From NCBI GenBank assembly GCA_040772005.1, contig JAXGYZ010000009.1:186001-250000 (forward strand): a DNA stretch of 64,000 nt. Reading direction: 5' to 3'. Positions 1 through 9,700 of this stretch are shown piece after piece. The notes under the pieces are model-generated. The model made no database searches and was not told the origin of the DNA. It saw only the letters and a list, made by a program, of their open reading frames with translations. This DNA is from MWBF01 sp040772005 (GTDB taxonomy: Bacteria > Chloroflexota > Anaerolineae > CG2-30-64-16). Position numbers and translations under genes: made by a program. The first letter of the stretch is position 1. The number at the start of each line of letters is the position of its first letter.

Positions 1-26
1 CCTCGACGGGCGCCTCGCGAAGACCC

Positions 27-110
27 AATAGAACGCTGATTGGCGCTGATGGTCATGATCTTGGTGATCTAAAACTACATCATATAGATCATGATCATCA
101 GCGTTCTATT
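27..110. repeat. AATAG-family palindromic element, copy 1
   Basis: Begins AATAGAACGCTGAT and ends ATCATCAGCGTTCTATT, so the ends are inverted copies of each other. The middle is diverged and AT-rich (GATCATGATC-like). Same family as the elements near 19.8, 27.4, 29.9, 39.9 and 40.9 kb. It lies just beyond the stop codon of the minus-strand propeller gene. Confidence 0.85.
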
Positions 111-120
111 CCGCCCGCCC

Positions 121-1077
121 TTACACCGCTTCCAGAACGAAGTAGTACCCCGGGTTCCAGCTCTGGCACACCAGGTACAGCCGGTCCTCGTGGACGTGCC
201 AGATAACGTTGTGCAGGTGCTGCGCGAGCTCGACGCCCAGCTCTTCCTTCGGGCGAATCGTGGACAGCACCTCGTAGGTCTCTCCGTCGAGGATGTAGAT
301 CGGCGCGGGGCGGCCTTCCACGGGATCGTTCAGGCTGCCGACGACTGCCAGCGACCGTCCCCGGTACGAGATGAAGTTGATGCCGCACGGCCACGCGCCC
401 GCCGGCAGGTGGTGCGAGGCATGAAACGCGCCGTCCAGCCCGTGTACCTGGATGCGCGCGCTGGGCCGGTCTGCGATGGCGAGCGTCTCGCCCGCAGGGG
501 TCAGGTTCAAGCCGTGTGCGGTCGCGAACTTGCCGTCCTCGTGGGGATCCTCGGTCTTACCGCCGAAGATGCCCGTCCACTGCCGCGTGCGCACGTCCGC
601 AGTAGAGATATAGTTGGACCCATAGCCGTCCGCCACGTACAGATGATGCCCCACCAGCGCGACATCGGTCGGGTGATAGCGCGCGGATTCATCAGCATAC
701 GCGTCGAACTCCGGCCGGGGCAGCACGAAGTCCAGCCGCCCTTCCAGGCTGACGACAGCCACCATGCCCGCGCCCTCCGCGGGCAGAAACAGCCGGCACT
801 GCCCGTCGAAGATGCCGATCTTCGTGCTGTGGAAGTTCAGCGGCCGCAGATCCTCGGGCAGCTCGATGGTCTGCTGCTCGCGCAGGTCCGGACTGATACG
901 CAGCAGGCCATAGCCAGGCATTCCGAAGAAGATATGGCCCGCGCCCGGTCGCGGGTCCGCGGCAAAGCCGCCGTGGAGCCTGACCTCATGGTCGAGCGCG
1001 GCGGACGGGAGGGCGTGCAGGTCAGGACGATAGGCGAACGCAAAGGGCGGCTGACCGCTGTAGCGCACGGGACTCAT
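121..1077 (-). CDS. NHL-type beta-propeller protein
   Basis: A 318-residue protein with no signal peptide or membrane segment. Repeated blades of the kind 'HPTDVALVGHHLYVADGYGSN' and 'AHGLNLTPAGETLAIADR' resemble NHL/six-bladed beta-propeller repeats as in peptidylglycine lyase-like proteins. No catalytic residues can be assigned, so the substrate is unknown. The ATG is preceded by AAGGAG about 12 bases upstream. It lies 31 bases downstream of the secreted protease gene on the same strand, so the two may be co-transcribed. Family assignment is by visible repeat character only. Confidence 0.7.
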   Translation of the reverse strand: MSPVRYSGQPPFAFAYRPDLHALPSAALDHEVRLHGGFAADPRPGAGHIFFGMPGYGLLRISPDLREQQTIELPEDLRPLNFHSTKIGIFDGQCRLFLPAEGAGMVAVVSLEGRLDFVLPRPEFDAYADESARYHPTDVALVGHHLYVADGYGSNYISTADVRTRQWTGIFGGKTEDPHEDGKFATAHGLNLTPAGETLAIADRPSARIQVHGLDGAFHASHHLPAGAWPCGINFISYRGRSLAVVGSLNDPVEGRPAPIYILDGETYEVLSTIRPKEELGVELAQHLHNVIWHVHEDRLYLVCQSWNPGYYFVLEAV

Positions 1078-1108
1078 ATATGTAATCTCCTTCTTTCCTC
1101 AATCAGGC

Positions 1109-2542
1109 TCAGGGAAACTCCTCCCGCAGCCAGCTAATGACGTCGCGCACCCACGGCGTGATGCGGCGGGCGTGGTTGGGGTAGTCGTCATCCTTGTTGC
1201 ACGTGAAGCATTCGTGCCAGCTCACGACCGCAGCGACGACCGGCACGGTCTTGCCCAGCTTCGGGTCGTAGCGGTAGTGGTAGATGGCGCTGCCGCTGTG
1301 CCCGCGGCTCAGGTCGCAGGAGACGCTGATGCTGCGGTTCCAGCCGTTCGAGCCCTGGTTATAGTACTCGCCGATCTTGCAGGACTTCGTGTCCCCGTAG
1401 AGTCGCGCAATCTGGCAGTTGGCCGGCCGCTCCGGATAGTCGGTATTGCAGCTTGGATAGCCGCGATTGAGGTGGGTGCGCGTGTTCAGGTCGCTCGCGG
1501 GCCACGCGCCGTAGCCCATCCAGCCGGTCTTCTCGCCGATGCGGTCGATCACCACAACTACCGCGATGTCCCACTGCCATTTGTTAGTCGTACTCGGATT
1601 CATCCACGGATCGGGCACGAAGTACCACGCCTCGGTGCCGGGCGGCGGGTTCGGGGTCATGCGGGTCGTCCCGTAGGGTTCGCTGCCGCTGCCCGTCCCA
1701 TTGCGGCCCGGCGTCAGCTTGCGGGTCTTCCAGTTGCTCGTCCCGAACTCGACGACGCAGTGGGCCGCTGTTACCATGTGCCGCGGGCCGATCAGCGTCA
1801 GCGTGCAGCGGGACTGCTCGCCGTTGGGGTCGCTGGCCGACTGGCTGATGGTGCGCCACGGCCAGAGCGTCGTCTGAGTGCGCAGGATGCGGCTGTCATG
1901 GTTGTTGCTCCACCCATCCGGCGCGGCCGGACCGGCAACCTGCGCCGCGGCAACAGGCCGGGTCGTGCCGCCGCGCAGGAGCGGCAGAAGCGTCCAGCGA
2001 CCGCCCTCGATGAGGTCCAGGTCCGCCGGCCCGCCCGCAGACGTGCGGCTCGTGCGCTCGTGGCAATCGTAGATGTCCCGCAACATCGTGTCCGACAGGC
2101 TCACCCGGAACTCGGCCAGGGTGCGTGTGTTGAAGACGCGAATGGCGCTGCCGTCCAATGGCAGCGTATCCGGATCGGGCTCGCGCGGCTCGCGCGACGG
2201 GTCGGTCACAACCCCCGGCTCGACTTCGTCCAGGTCCGCGTCGATCATCTTGCTGTGGTTGATGTACTGGGCCGTGATATGGTCGCCGATCTTGATCGGA
2301 CCGGTGGAGGGGTTAGCATTGGAAAGGACGCGCGTCAGCTCGGCCAGCCGGTAAGGATCGCCCGTCAGACACGGGTCGGCAGCCGTATCGGCTGGGCCGG
2401 TCAGAGCCTGGGCCGCTGCCGGCGCGGCCGTAATGAGCATGACCGCTATTACGCCGAACAAGACGAGTAAGGGTTGCACCGTGCGAACTTCGCGCAGGCT
2501 GCCGGTCAGCTGCACGCCCGTATGGCGCCGTGAAACCATCAT
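1109..2542 (-). CDS. Secreted trypsin-like serine protease
   Basis: A 477-residue protein with an N-terminal signal peptide (hydrophobic stretch VQPLLVLFGVIAVMLITAAP, then AAAQA). The C-terminal half carries a chymotrypsin-fold triad: His in MVTAAHC near residue 260, Asp in WDIAV near 324 and Ser in GHSGSA near 417, as in S1/V8-like endopeptidases. About 200 residues precede the protease domain and may be a propeptide. I chose the ATG pair at 2542/2539 because AGGAGG lies 7 bases upstream; a longer in-frame extension lacks such a site. An extracellular role is inferred from the signal sequence. Confidence 0.85.
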   Translation of the reverse strand: MMVSRRHTGVQLTGSLREVRTVQPLLVLFGVIAVMLITAAPAAAQALTGPADTAADPCLTGDPYRLAELTRVLSNANPSTGPIKIGDHITAQYINHSKMIDADLDEVEPGVVTDPSREPREPDPDTLPLDGSAIRVFNTRTLAEFRVSLSDTMLRDIYDCHERTSRTSAGGPADLDLIEGGRWTLLPLLRGGTTRPVAAAQVAGPAAPDGWSNNHDSRILRTQTTLWPWRTISQSASDPNGEQSRCTLTLIGPRHMVTAAHCVVEFGTSNWKTRKLTPGRNGTGSGSEPYGTTRMTPNPPPGTEAWYFVPDPWMNPSTTNKWQWDIAVVVVIDRIGEKTGWMGYGAWPASDLNTRTHLNRGYPSCNTDYPERPANCQIARLYGDTKSCKIGEYYNQGSNGWNRSISVSCDLSRGHSGSAIYHYRYDPKLGKTVPVVAAVVSWHECFTCNKDDDYPNHARRITPWVRDVISWLREEFP

Positions 2543-2594
2543 CTGTTGCCTCCTGACGTAGTCGTGTAGGCCACGGGCTGGCCAGGCACGTACA

Positions 2595-2600
2595 AGTATA
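2595..2600 (-). promoter_or_regulatory. Extended -10 promoter for the protease gene
   Basis: Reading the minus strand, TGC precedes TATACT, an extended -10 element about 55 bases upstream of the protease start. No good -35 box is seen. The window has other extended -10 sites of the TGCTAT type (cydA, DUF368 and aldolase genes). Confidence 0.4.
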
Positions 2601-2683
2601 GCACAAAGGAGAGGCAGGCAGGATGTACCGGTCATTCCAACTGCACGAATGCAATAGCAGTCTGTGCAAAAAGTATCATACTG

Positions 2684-2692
2684 TGCTATGAT
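2684..2692 (+). promoter_or_regulatory. Extended -10 promoter for the cyd cluster
   Basis: TGC-TATGAT at 2684-2692 forms an extended -10 box about 55 bases upstream of the cydA start. The -35 region is weak. It lies in the divergent gap with the protease gene. Confidence 0.4.
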
Positions 2693-2746
2693 GCGAACCA
2701 GGCGCGCCCCCCGGATGCGCCGCCTATCCACCCAGGAGAGGAGTGT

Positions 2747-4168
2747 ATGGAGACCCTTATCATCTCACGCTGGCAGTTTGCCATCACCACCATTTATCAC
2801 TTCTTCTTCGTGCCATTGACGCTTGGGCTGGGCCTGCTCGTGGCTATCATGCAGACGTTGTGGGTGCGCACGGGTGACGACACCTGGAAGCGCATGACGA
2901 AGTTCTGGGGCAAGCTCTTCGTCATCAACTTCGCGATGGGCGTCGTCACCGGCATCGTGCAGGAGTTTCAGTTCGGCATGAACTGGTCGGAATACTCCCG
3001 CTTCGTCGGCGACATCTTCGGTGCGCCGCTGGCCATCGAGGCGCTGTTGGCCTTCTTCATCGAGTCCACCTTCATCGGCATGTGGATCTTCGGCTGGGAT
3101 AAGCTGCCCAAGAAGCTGCACCTTGCGGCCATCTGGCTGGCAGCCATCGCGGCCAACCTCTCCGCCCTGTGGATTCTGATCGCCAACTCGTTCATGCAGG
3201 AGCCGGTCGGCTACGTACTGCGCAACGGCCGGGCCGAGATGGTCGACTTCGGCGCACTCGTGACCAACCCGCACGTCTGGGTGCAGTGGCCGCACGTCTT
3301 CTTCTCCGGCCTGACGACCGCCGCGTTCTTCATCCTGGGCATCACGGCCTGGCGGCTCGTGCGCAAGAACGAAGATCCGGCCTTCTTCGCCCGCTCGTTC
3401 CAGGTGGGCGCCATTGCAGCCGTCGCCGGCGCGCTCATGGTCATGCTCGTCGGCCACACGCAGATGCAGCACATGGTCCAGGCTCAGCCGATGAAAGTCG
3501 CCGCAGCCGAGGCCCTGTGGGACACCGAAGACCCCGCGTCGCTCTCGCTCTTCACCATCGGCGACATGGAGAACCGCCGCGATGTCTTCGCTATCCGCAT
3601 TCCGGCGCTGTTAAGCATCCTCTCGTTCAACCGGGCCGATGGCGAGGTGCAGGGCATCAACCAGCTCCAGGCGGAATATGAGCAGAAGTACGGCGCAGGC
3701 AACTACGTGCCCTTCGTCGTGCTGATTTACTGGTCATTCCGGGCCATGGTCGGCGCGGGCGTCCTGATGCTCGGCCTGGCGGCCTGGGCGCTGTACCAGG
3801 CACTGCGCAACCGCATCACGGGCTCCCCGCTGCTGCTGGCCGCGCTGCCGTTCGCCATCCTGCTCCCCTACCTGGCCAATACGACCGGCTGGATCCTGAC
3901 CGAGATGGGCCGCCAGCCGTGGATGGTCTTTGGGATGCTGAAGACCGAGCAGGGCGTCTCGGTCAGCGTGGGCCCCGGCGCGGCGCTGATTTCAGTCGTG
4001 GTGCTCACGCTGCTCTACGGCGTACTGATGGTGGCGGATGTCTATCTGCTGGCGAAGTTCGCCCGCGCCAAGACCGAAGACATCGCGCACGATGTCGTGC
4101 CGGATTGGGAGCCCACTCCCGTAGCGCCTGCGCCGAAGCCTGTGACCCCGGGCCGCGCGCGGTCCTGA
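2747..4168 (+). CDS. cydA: Cytochrome bd quinol oxidase subunit I
   Basis: A 473-residue integral membrane subunit of the bd-type oxidase, which oxidises quinol and reduces O2 to water with high affinity. His18 near the N-terminus matches the conserved haem ligand, a second His sits in QWPHVFFSG, and the signature GRQPW occurs in TEMGRQPW. At 473 residues it is shorter than the 522-residue E. coli protein, as expected for the short-Q-loop class. AGGAGAGGAG directly precedes the ATG. It is followed by cydB, an antiporter gene and fused cydDC, so this is a complete bd oxidase cluster. Confidence 0.97.
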   Translation: METLIISRWQFAITTIYHFFFVPLTLGLGLLVAIMQTLWVRTGDDTWKRMTKFWGKLFVINFAMGVVTGIVQEFQFGMNWSEYSRFVGDIFGAPLAIEALLAFFIESTFIGMWIFGWDKLPKKLHLAAIWLAAIAANLSALWILIANSFMQEPVGYVLRNGRAEMVDFGALVTNPHVWVQWPHVFFSGLTTAAFFILGITAWRLVRKNEDPAFFARSFQVGAIAAVAGALMVMLVGHTQMQHMVQAQPMKVAAAEALWDTEDPASLSLFTIGDMENRRDVFAIRIPALLSILSFNRADGEVQGINQLQAEYEQKYGAGNYVPFVVLIYWSFRAMVGAGVLMLGLAAWALYQALRNRITGSPLLLAALPFAILLPYLANTTGWILTEMGRQPWMVFGMLKTEQGVSVSVGPGAALISVVVLTLLYGVLMVADVYLLAKFARAKTEDIAHDVVPDWEPTPVAPAPKPVTPGRARS

Positions 4169-4194
4169 TCGCTGTTCTGCAAGGAGGCACTCTC

Positions 4195-5223
4195 ATGGCC
4201 GAAGCACCCTCGATTCTCAACACCGTCTGGTTCATCCTGATCGGCGTGCTGTTCACCGGTTTTTTCTTCCTCGAAGGCTTCGACTACGGCGTCGGGATCC
4301 TGCTGCCGTTCCTGGGCAAGAAGGATGAGGAGCGCCGGGTCATCATCAACACCATCGGGCCGTTCTGGGACGGCAACGAAGTCTGGCTCATCACCGCGGG
4401 CGGCGCGATGTTCGCCGCCTTTCCCAACTGGTACGCGACCCTGTTCAGCGGCTTCTTCCTTGCGCTGCTGCTGATGCTGGTTGCGCTGATTATCCGCGGG
4501 GTCGCGTTCGAGTTCCGCAGCAAGGACAATAACCCGCGCTGGCGCCGGCTCTGGGACTGGGGCATCTTCGTGGGCAGCGCGGTGCCTGCGCTGCTGTGGG
4601 GCGTGGCGATGGCGAACATCGTGCGCGGGGTGCCCATCGACGCGAACATGCAGTACGTAGGCGGCTTCTTCAACCTGCTCAATCCGTATGCCCTGCTGGG
4701 CGGTGTGGCGGGCTTGGGCGTCTTCACGCTGCACGGCGCGATCTACCTGACGCTGCGCACGGACGGCGCGATGCTCCAACGCGCGCAGCATATCGCGAAC
4801 CGGCTGTGGCCGGTCGTGCTGGTCATCGGTGCGGGCACGGTGCTGGCGAGCTACTTCGCCACGGACATCTTTGCCCGCCTCGGCGTCAACCCGGGCATCA
4901 GCGCGCTGGGCGCGGGCGCGGCCTTCCTGGCCTGCGGCTGGTTCCTGCGCCAGCGCCGCTTCGGGTGGGCCTTCGCGATGACCGGCCTGACGATTGCCCT
5001 GACGGTCGTGACCACGTTCCGCGGCCTGTTCCCCCGGGTCATGGTGTCCAGCCTCAACCCGGAATGGAGCCTGACCGTGTGGAACGCGTCGTCCACGCCA
5101 TACACGCTGCGCGTTATGACAATTATCGCCGTCGTGATGGTGCCCATTGTGCTGGCCTACCAGTTCTACAACTATTACGTCTTCCGCCAGCGCGTCACAG
5201 GTGAGAAGAAACTGGTCTACTGA
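4195..5223 (+). CDS. cydB: Cytochrome bd quinol oxidase subunit II
   Basis: A 342-residue membrane subunit that pairs with CydA. Recognisable motifs are FFLEGFDYGVGILLPF near the N-terminus and GNEVWLITAGGAMFAAFP in the second helix region. The start at 4195 has AAGGAGG 7 bases upstream; an open frame extends further upstream but overlaps cydA and does not resemble CydB. It lies 26 bases after cydA. Confidence 0.96.
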   Translation: MAEAPSILNTVWFILIGVLFTGFFFLEGFDYGVGILLPFLGKKDEERRVIINTIGPFWDGNEVWLITAGGAMFAAFPNWYATLFSGFFLALLLMLVALIIRGVAFEFRSKDNNPRWRRLWDWGIFVGSAVPALLWGVAMANIVRGVPIDANMQYVGGFFNLLNPYALLGGVAGLGVFTLHGAIYLTLRTDGAMLQRAQHIANRLWPVVLVIGAGTVLASYFATDIFARLGVNPGISALGAGAAFLACGWFLRQRRFGWAFAMTGLTIALTVVTTFRGLFPRVMVSSLNPEWSLTVWNASSTPYTLRVMTIIAVVMVPIVLAYQFYNYYVFRQRVTGEKKLVY

Positions 5224-5234
5224 GAGCGACCTGC

Positions 5235-6698
5235 ATGTATCTCGGTGGCTTCCCGATTACGCAGGTCTTCCTGATTATCGCGGCGCTCCTGCTCGTCAGC
5301 GTGCTGGCGAGCAGGGTTTCTGACCGCTTCGGCATCCCCGCGCTGCTGTTCTTCCTCATCGCGGGGATGCTGGCCGGATCCGAGGGTCCCGGCGGCATCT
5401 ACTTCGATGACTTCAAGCTGGCCCAGGCTATCGGCGTCGTCGCGCTCGTGTTCATCCTCTTTTCGGGCGGGCTGGACACGCAGTGGTCACGCGTCCGGCC
5501 TGTGCTCTGGCAGGGCGCAGTGCTCGGCACGCTGGGCGTGCTCATCGGCGCGGTCACAGCCGGGCTATTCGCACACTTCGTGCTGGGTCTCCCTCTGCTG
5601 GTCGGGCTGCTCATCGCGTCCATCGGTTCCTCGACGGATGCCGCAGCGGTCTTCGCGGTCATGCGCAGCGGCGGCTTCCGGCTGCGGGGCCTGCTTGCGC
5701 CGCTGCTGGAGCTGGAATCGGGCAGCAACGACCCGATGGCTATCTTCCTGACCATCGGCTGCATCCAGCTCATCACCGACCCAAGCACTGCCCTGCCGGA
5801 CCTCGTGGTCCGCTTCTTCGTCCAGATGTCGCTGGGCGTGCTCATCGGCGCGCTGACGGGCAGGCTGACGGCGCTCTTAATCAACCGGCTGCACCTCGGC
5901 TATGACGGCCTGTACTCGGTCGTCACCGTGGCCGCGGTGCTGCTCGTCTACGGCGCGGCCGAGGCGGTCGGCGGCAATGGCTTCATGGCCGCGTACGTGG
6001 CAGGTATCACGCTCGGCAATCAGCAGTTTGTCCACAAACGCAGCTTGATCCAGTTCCACGATGGCCTCGCCTGGCTCATGCAGATTGTCATGTTCCTGGC
6101 GTTGGGCCTGCTCGTGTTTCCCAGCGAGTTGGTGCCGAACATGGGCCTCGGCCTGCTGTTCACCGCGTTCGTGATGTTCGCTGCGCGGCCGATATCGGTC
6201 TTCCTGTGCCTGCTGCCGTCGAAGATGCAGGTGCGCGAGAAGCTGTTTGTGTCCTGGGCCGGGCTGCGCGGGGCCGCGCCGATCGTCCTGGCAACGTACC
6301 CTGCCCTGGCAGGCATCCCCGAAGCGCGCGCGATCTTCCATGTGGTGTTCTTCGTGGTCCTGGTCTCGGTGCTGGCCCAGGGAACCACGCTCACGCCGGT
6401 CGCCCGCTGGTTGAAGGTGCTGGCCCCGCCTGAGGAAGCCGCCGATGACAGCCACCCCCCGCACAGGCTCTCCGAGCAACTGCGCGAGCTGATCATCCCA
6501 CCCGAAAGCCCGGTGATCCACCGCACCATCGTCGAATTGGGTCTGCCGGAAGGCTTCCTGATCGTGCTGGTGCGCCGTGAGACGGAATCCGTGATTCCCA
6601 ACGGCAACACGGAGATCCAGGCAGGCGACCGGCTGGTGGTGCTGGCGGGGGATGAGGTCTTCGACCAGGTAGCCGGCCAATTGGCGCCCGCGGCATAG
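5235..6698 (+). CDS. K+/H+ or Na+/H+ antiporter, CPA1 family with RCK_C domain
   Basis: A 487-residue protein with about 12 hydrophobic helices of the Na+/H+ exchanger fold, including conserved SSTDAAAVFAVM and ESGSNDPMA (the family's paired acidic ion-site region). A cytoplasmic TrkA_C/RCK_C domain follows (roughly residues 410-480). This architecture matches NhaP2/CvrA potassium/proton antiporters. It sits between cydB and cydDC with 11-base and 2-base gaps, so it is almost certainly in the same transcript. Ion specificity cannot be read from sequence. Confidence 0.88.
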   Translation: MYLGGFPITQVFLIIAALLLVSVLASRVSDRFGIPALLFFLIAGMLAGSEGPGGIYFDDFKLAQAIGVVALVFILFSGGLDTQWSRVRPVLWQGAVLGTLGVLIGAVTAGLFAHFVLGLPLLVGLLIASIGSSTDAAAVFAVMRSGGFRLRGLLAPLLELESGSNDPMAIFLTIGCIQLITDPSTALPDLVVRFFVQMSLGVLIGALTGRLTALLINRLHLGYDGLYSVVTVAAVLLVYGAAEAVGGNGFMAAYVAGITLGNQQFVHKRSLIQFHDGLAWLMQIVMFLALGLLVFPSELVPNMGLGLLFTAFVMFAARPISVFLCLLPSKMQVREKLFVSWAGLRGAAPIVLATYPALAGIPEARAIFHVVFFVVLVSVLAQGTTLTPVARWLKVLAPPEEAADDSHPPHRLSEQLRELIIPPESPVIHRTIVELGLPEGFLIVLVRRETESVIPNGNTEIQAGDRLVVLAGDEVFDQVAGQLAPAA

Positions 6699-6700
6699 AC

Positions 6701-9700
6701 ATGGCCGGCTCCCGCTTCTACGATGGACGACTCCTGCGTGGGGCGCGGGACGAGCGGCTTGCTCTCGCGCTTGCCCTGCTGCTGGGTGTCACTGCCGGCG
6801 CAATGACGCTGCTGCAGGCCTATACGCTGGCCCGCATCGTGGACGGCGTGTTCCGGCATGGGATGAACCTGCCCGCGGTGGGTGGGCTGCTGGCGCTGCT
6901 GGCGGGTGCTGCGCTGGCCCGCGCCGCCGCAGCCTGGGCGAGCGAGGTGGCCGCGCAGCGAGCCGCAGAGCGGGTCAAGACCGGCCTGCGGTCGCGGCTG
7001 ATGGCGCACATCCTCGCGCTCGGCCCCGTGTACACGCGCCGCGAGCGCACCGGAGAGCTGGTCAATACCGCAGTGGAGGGCATCGAAGCGCTCGATGCCT
7101 ACTTCAGCCAGTACCTACCCCAACTGGCGCTGGCCGCCGTCGTGCCGGTGCTCTTCCTGGCCTTCGTATTTCCCCTGGACCCCATCACCGGGCTCGTGCT
7201 GCTGCTCACCGCGCCGCTGATTCCGCTGTTCATGGCCCTGATCGGCAACCTGGCCGACGGGGTGACGCGGCGCCAGTGGACCACGCTCAGCCGGCTGAAC
7301 GCGCACTTCCTCGACATGGTGCAGGGGTTGGCGACACTCAAGCTATTCAACCGCAGCCAGGGGCAGGTCGAGGTCATCCGCCGCATCAGCGAACATCATC
7401 GCGACGCAACCTTCCGGGTGCTGCGGGTGGCGTTCCTCTCCGCGTTGGTCCTCGAACTGGTCAGCACCCTCAGCACCGCGGTTGTGGCCGTCGAGATCGG
7501 CCTGCGGCTGCTGTACGGCCGGATGGACTTCCTCCCCGCGTTCTTCATCCTGGTGCTGGCGCCCGAGTTCTACCTGCCGCTGCGCCTGCTCGGCACGCGC
7601 TTCCATGCAGCCACGACCGGCGTGACCGCCGCACGGCGCATCTTCGAGGTGCTGGACACGCCCTTGCCCGTCTCACTGGAGTCGAGGCTTCAGCCGGTTT
7701 CTCTACATCCGGAATCCCGAACCCACGGGACCAAAACCCCGACTCCGCCGCACATTCGCTTCGAGGCGGTCAGCTTCCGCTACGCGGGCCGCGACCTCCC
7801 TGCGCTCGACGACGTGAGCTTCGAGATCGCGCCGGGCGAGAAGGTTGCGCTGGTGGGCCCGAGCGGCGCAGGCAAGAGCACGGTTGCGGCGCTGCTGCTG
7901 CGCTTCATCCAGCCCAATACGGGCCGCATCCTGATAGACGGCCGGCCGCTATCTGACCTCACCGACGACGCGTGGCGGCCGCGCGTGGCCTGGGTGCCGC
8001 AGGCGCCCTATCTGTTCAACGCGTCGGTGGCGGACAACATCCGGCTGGGCCGGCCGGACGCGAGCGATGCAGAGGTGGCCGAGGCCGCTCAGCGGGCCGG
8101 TGCAGATTTCATAGCCACGCTGCCTGCCGGATTCGACACGGTGCTCGGTGAGCGGGGCGCGCGGCTCAGCGGAGGGCAAGCGCAGCGGATTGCGCTCGCG
8201 CGCGCATTCCTGGTCGATGCGCCGTTCATCATCTTCGACGAAGCGACCGCCAACCTCGACCCGGAAACGGAGGCACGCATCGAGGCGTCGCTGGATGAGC
8301 TGCTGGCGGACCGCAGCGCGCTCATCATCGCGCACAGTCCGCGGGCGGTGCGGCGCGCGGACCGCATCGTCGTGCTGGACGCGGGCCGGAGACTGGCAGC
8401 TGGCAGCTGGAAACTGGAAGCTGGCAGCGAGCGTCTTTCGACTGGCGCGGACTCGTCGGCCACGTTGCGCCGGCCACCCGCTCAGGATGCGGCTGATTCA
8501 GCCTGCACAGGCAGGGTTCGTGGGGCTGCGCAGCAACACGGTCGCAGCGGTTTCAACCGCCCGAATGCCCTCCCCTTCCTCCTGCACTTCCTGCGCCCCT
8601 TCCGAAGCTGGATCGCGCTGTCGGTGCTTCTCGGCTGCCTGACCGTCGCCAGCAGCATCGCGCTCCTGGGCACGTCTGCCTGGCTCATCGCGACGGCCAG
8701 CCTGCAACCGTCCATCGCGGTCCTGCAGGTTGCCATCGTCGGCGTTCGCTTCTTCGGCCTCAGCCGCGGGGTGACGCGCTACCTGGAACGCCTTGTCACC
8801 CACCAGGTCACGTTTCGCGTGCTGGCGGAGGTGCGGACCTGGTTCTACGCGGCCATCGAGCCGCTGTCACCGCTGCGCCTGCTGGGCTACCGCAGCGGCG
8901 ACATGTTGAGCCGGGCGACCGCAGACATCGCGACGCTGGAGCATTTCTACGTACGGGCCGTGGCCCCGCCGGTCGTCGGCCTGCTGATGACCGCGGGCGT
9001 GACCCTGTTCGTGTTGGCCTATCACCCCGGACCGGCTCTGGCGCTGCTCGGCGGTCTGCTCATCGCGGGCGTGGGCCTGCCGCTCCTCGCGCAGCGGATG
9101 GGCCGCCGCCCGGGACAGGCGCTGGTCACGGCTCGTGCCGCGCTGGAGGCCGAGTCCGTGGATACGGTGCAGGGCGCCGCCGACCTCGTCGCGTTCGGCG
9201 CGGGGCCGCGCCACCTGGCCCGGCTGGAGACGCTCAGCCGCACGGTGAGCCGGGCCCAGGCGCGCATGGGCGGGCTCGCCGCAGCCAACAGCGCAGCGGG
9301 CACGCTGGTGATGTGGTGGACAGTCGTTGCGGTGCTGGCTGCCGCAAGCCCGCTGGTCGTCCGCAGCAGCATTACCGGCATAGATCTAGCCGTACTGGCG
9401 CTCGTGACGCTGGCGGCCTTCGAGGCCGTCCAGCCTCTGCCCCAGGCCGCGCAGTACTTCGCGGCCAGCCTGGCCGCCGCCCGGCGGCTGGCCGGGGTGG
9501 TGGAGGACGGGCGCGTTGTTGGTGCCGGTGACCGTGCCAAGGTGAAGATTCCCGGTTCGATCCCGCCCCCACTCCCGTTCACGGGGCGTCGCGCAGGTAG
9601 CCCCATCCGTTTATGGTCGGGCGGTCCCGGTGAGCGGGGTGACGCTCCCTTGAACCCACCCGCCATATCCTTCCGCGAGGTGACCGCGCGCTACATCCCC

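Noticed and set aside
91..1137. Long open frame on the plus strand over the propeller gene
   Set aside because: Composition-driven shadow of the minus-strand gene: no ribosome site and no family resemblance. Many similar antisense frames in this GC-rich DNA were dropped for the same reason.
3919..4194. N-terminal extension of CydB
   Set aside because: Overlaps cydA out of frame; CydB normally starts as at 4195.
8391..8562. Frameshift or assembly error joining cydD and cydC
   Set aside because: The linker is open in one frame with no stop and is composed of recognisable repeats, so a true fusion is more likely, although reads should confirm it.
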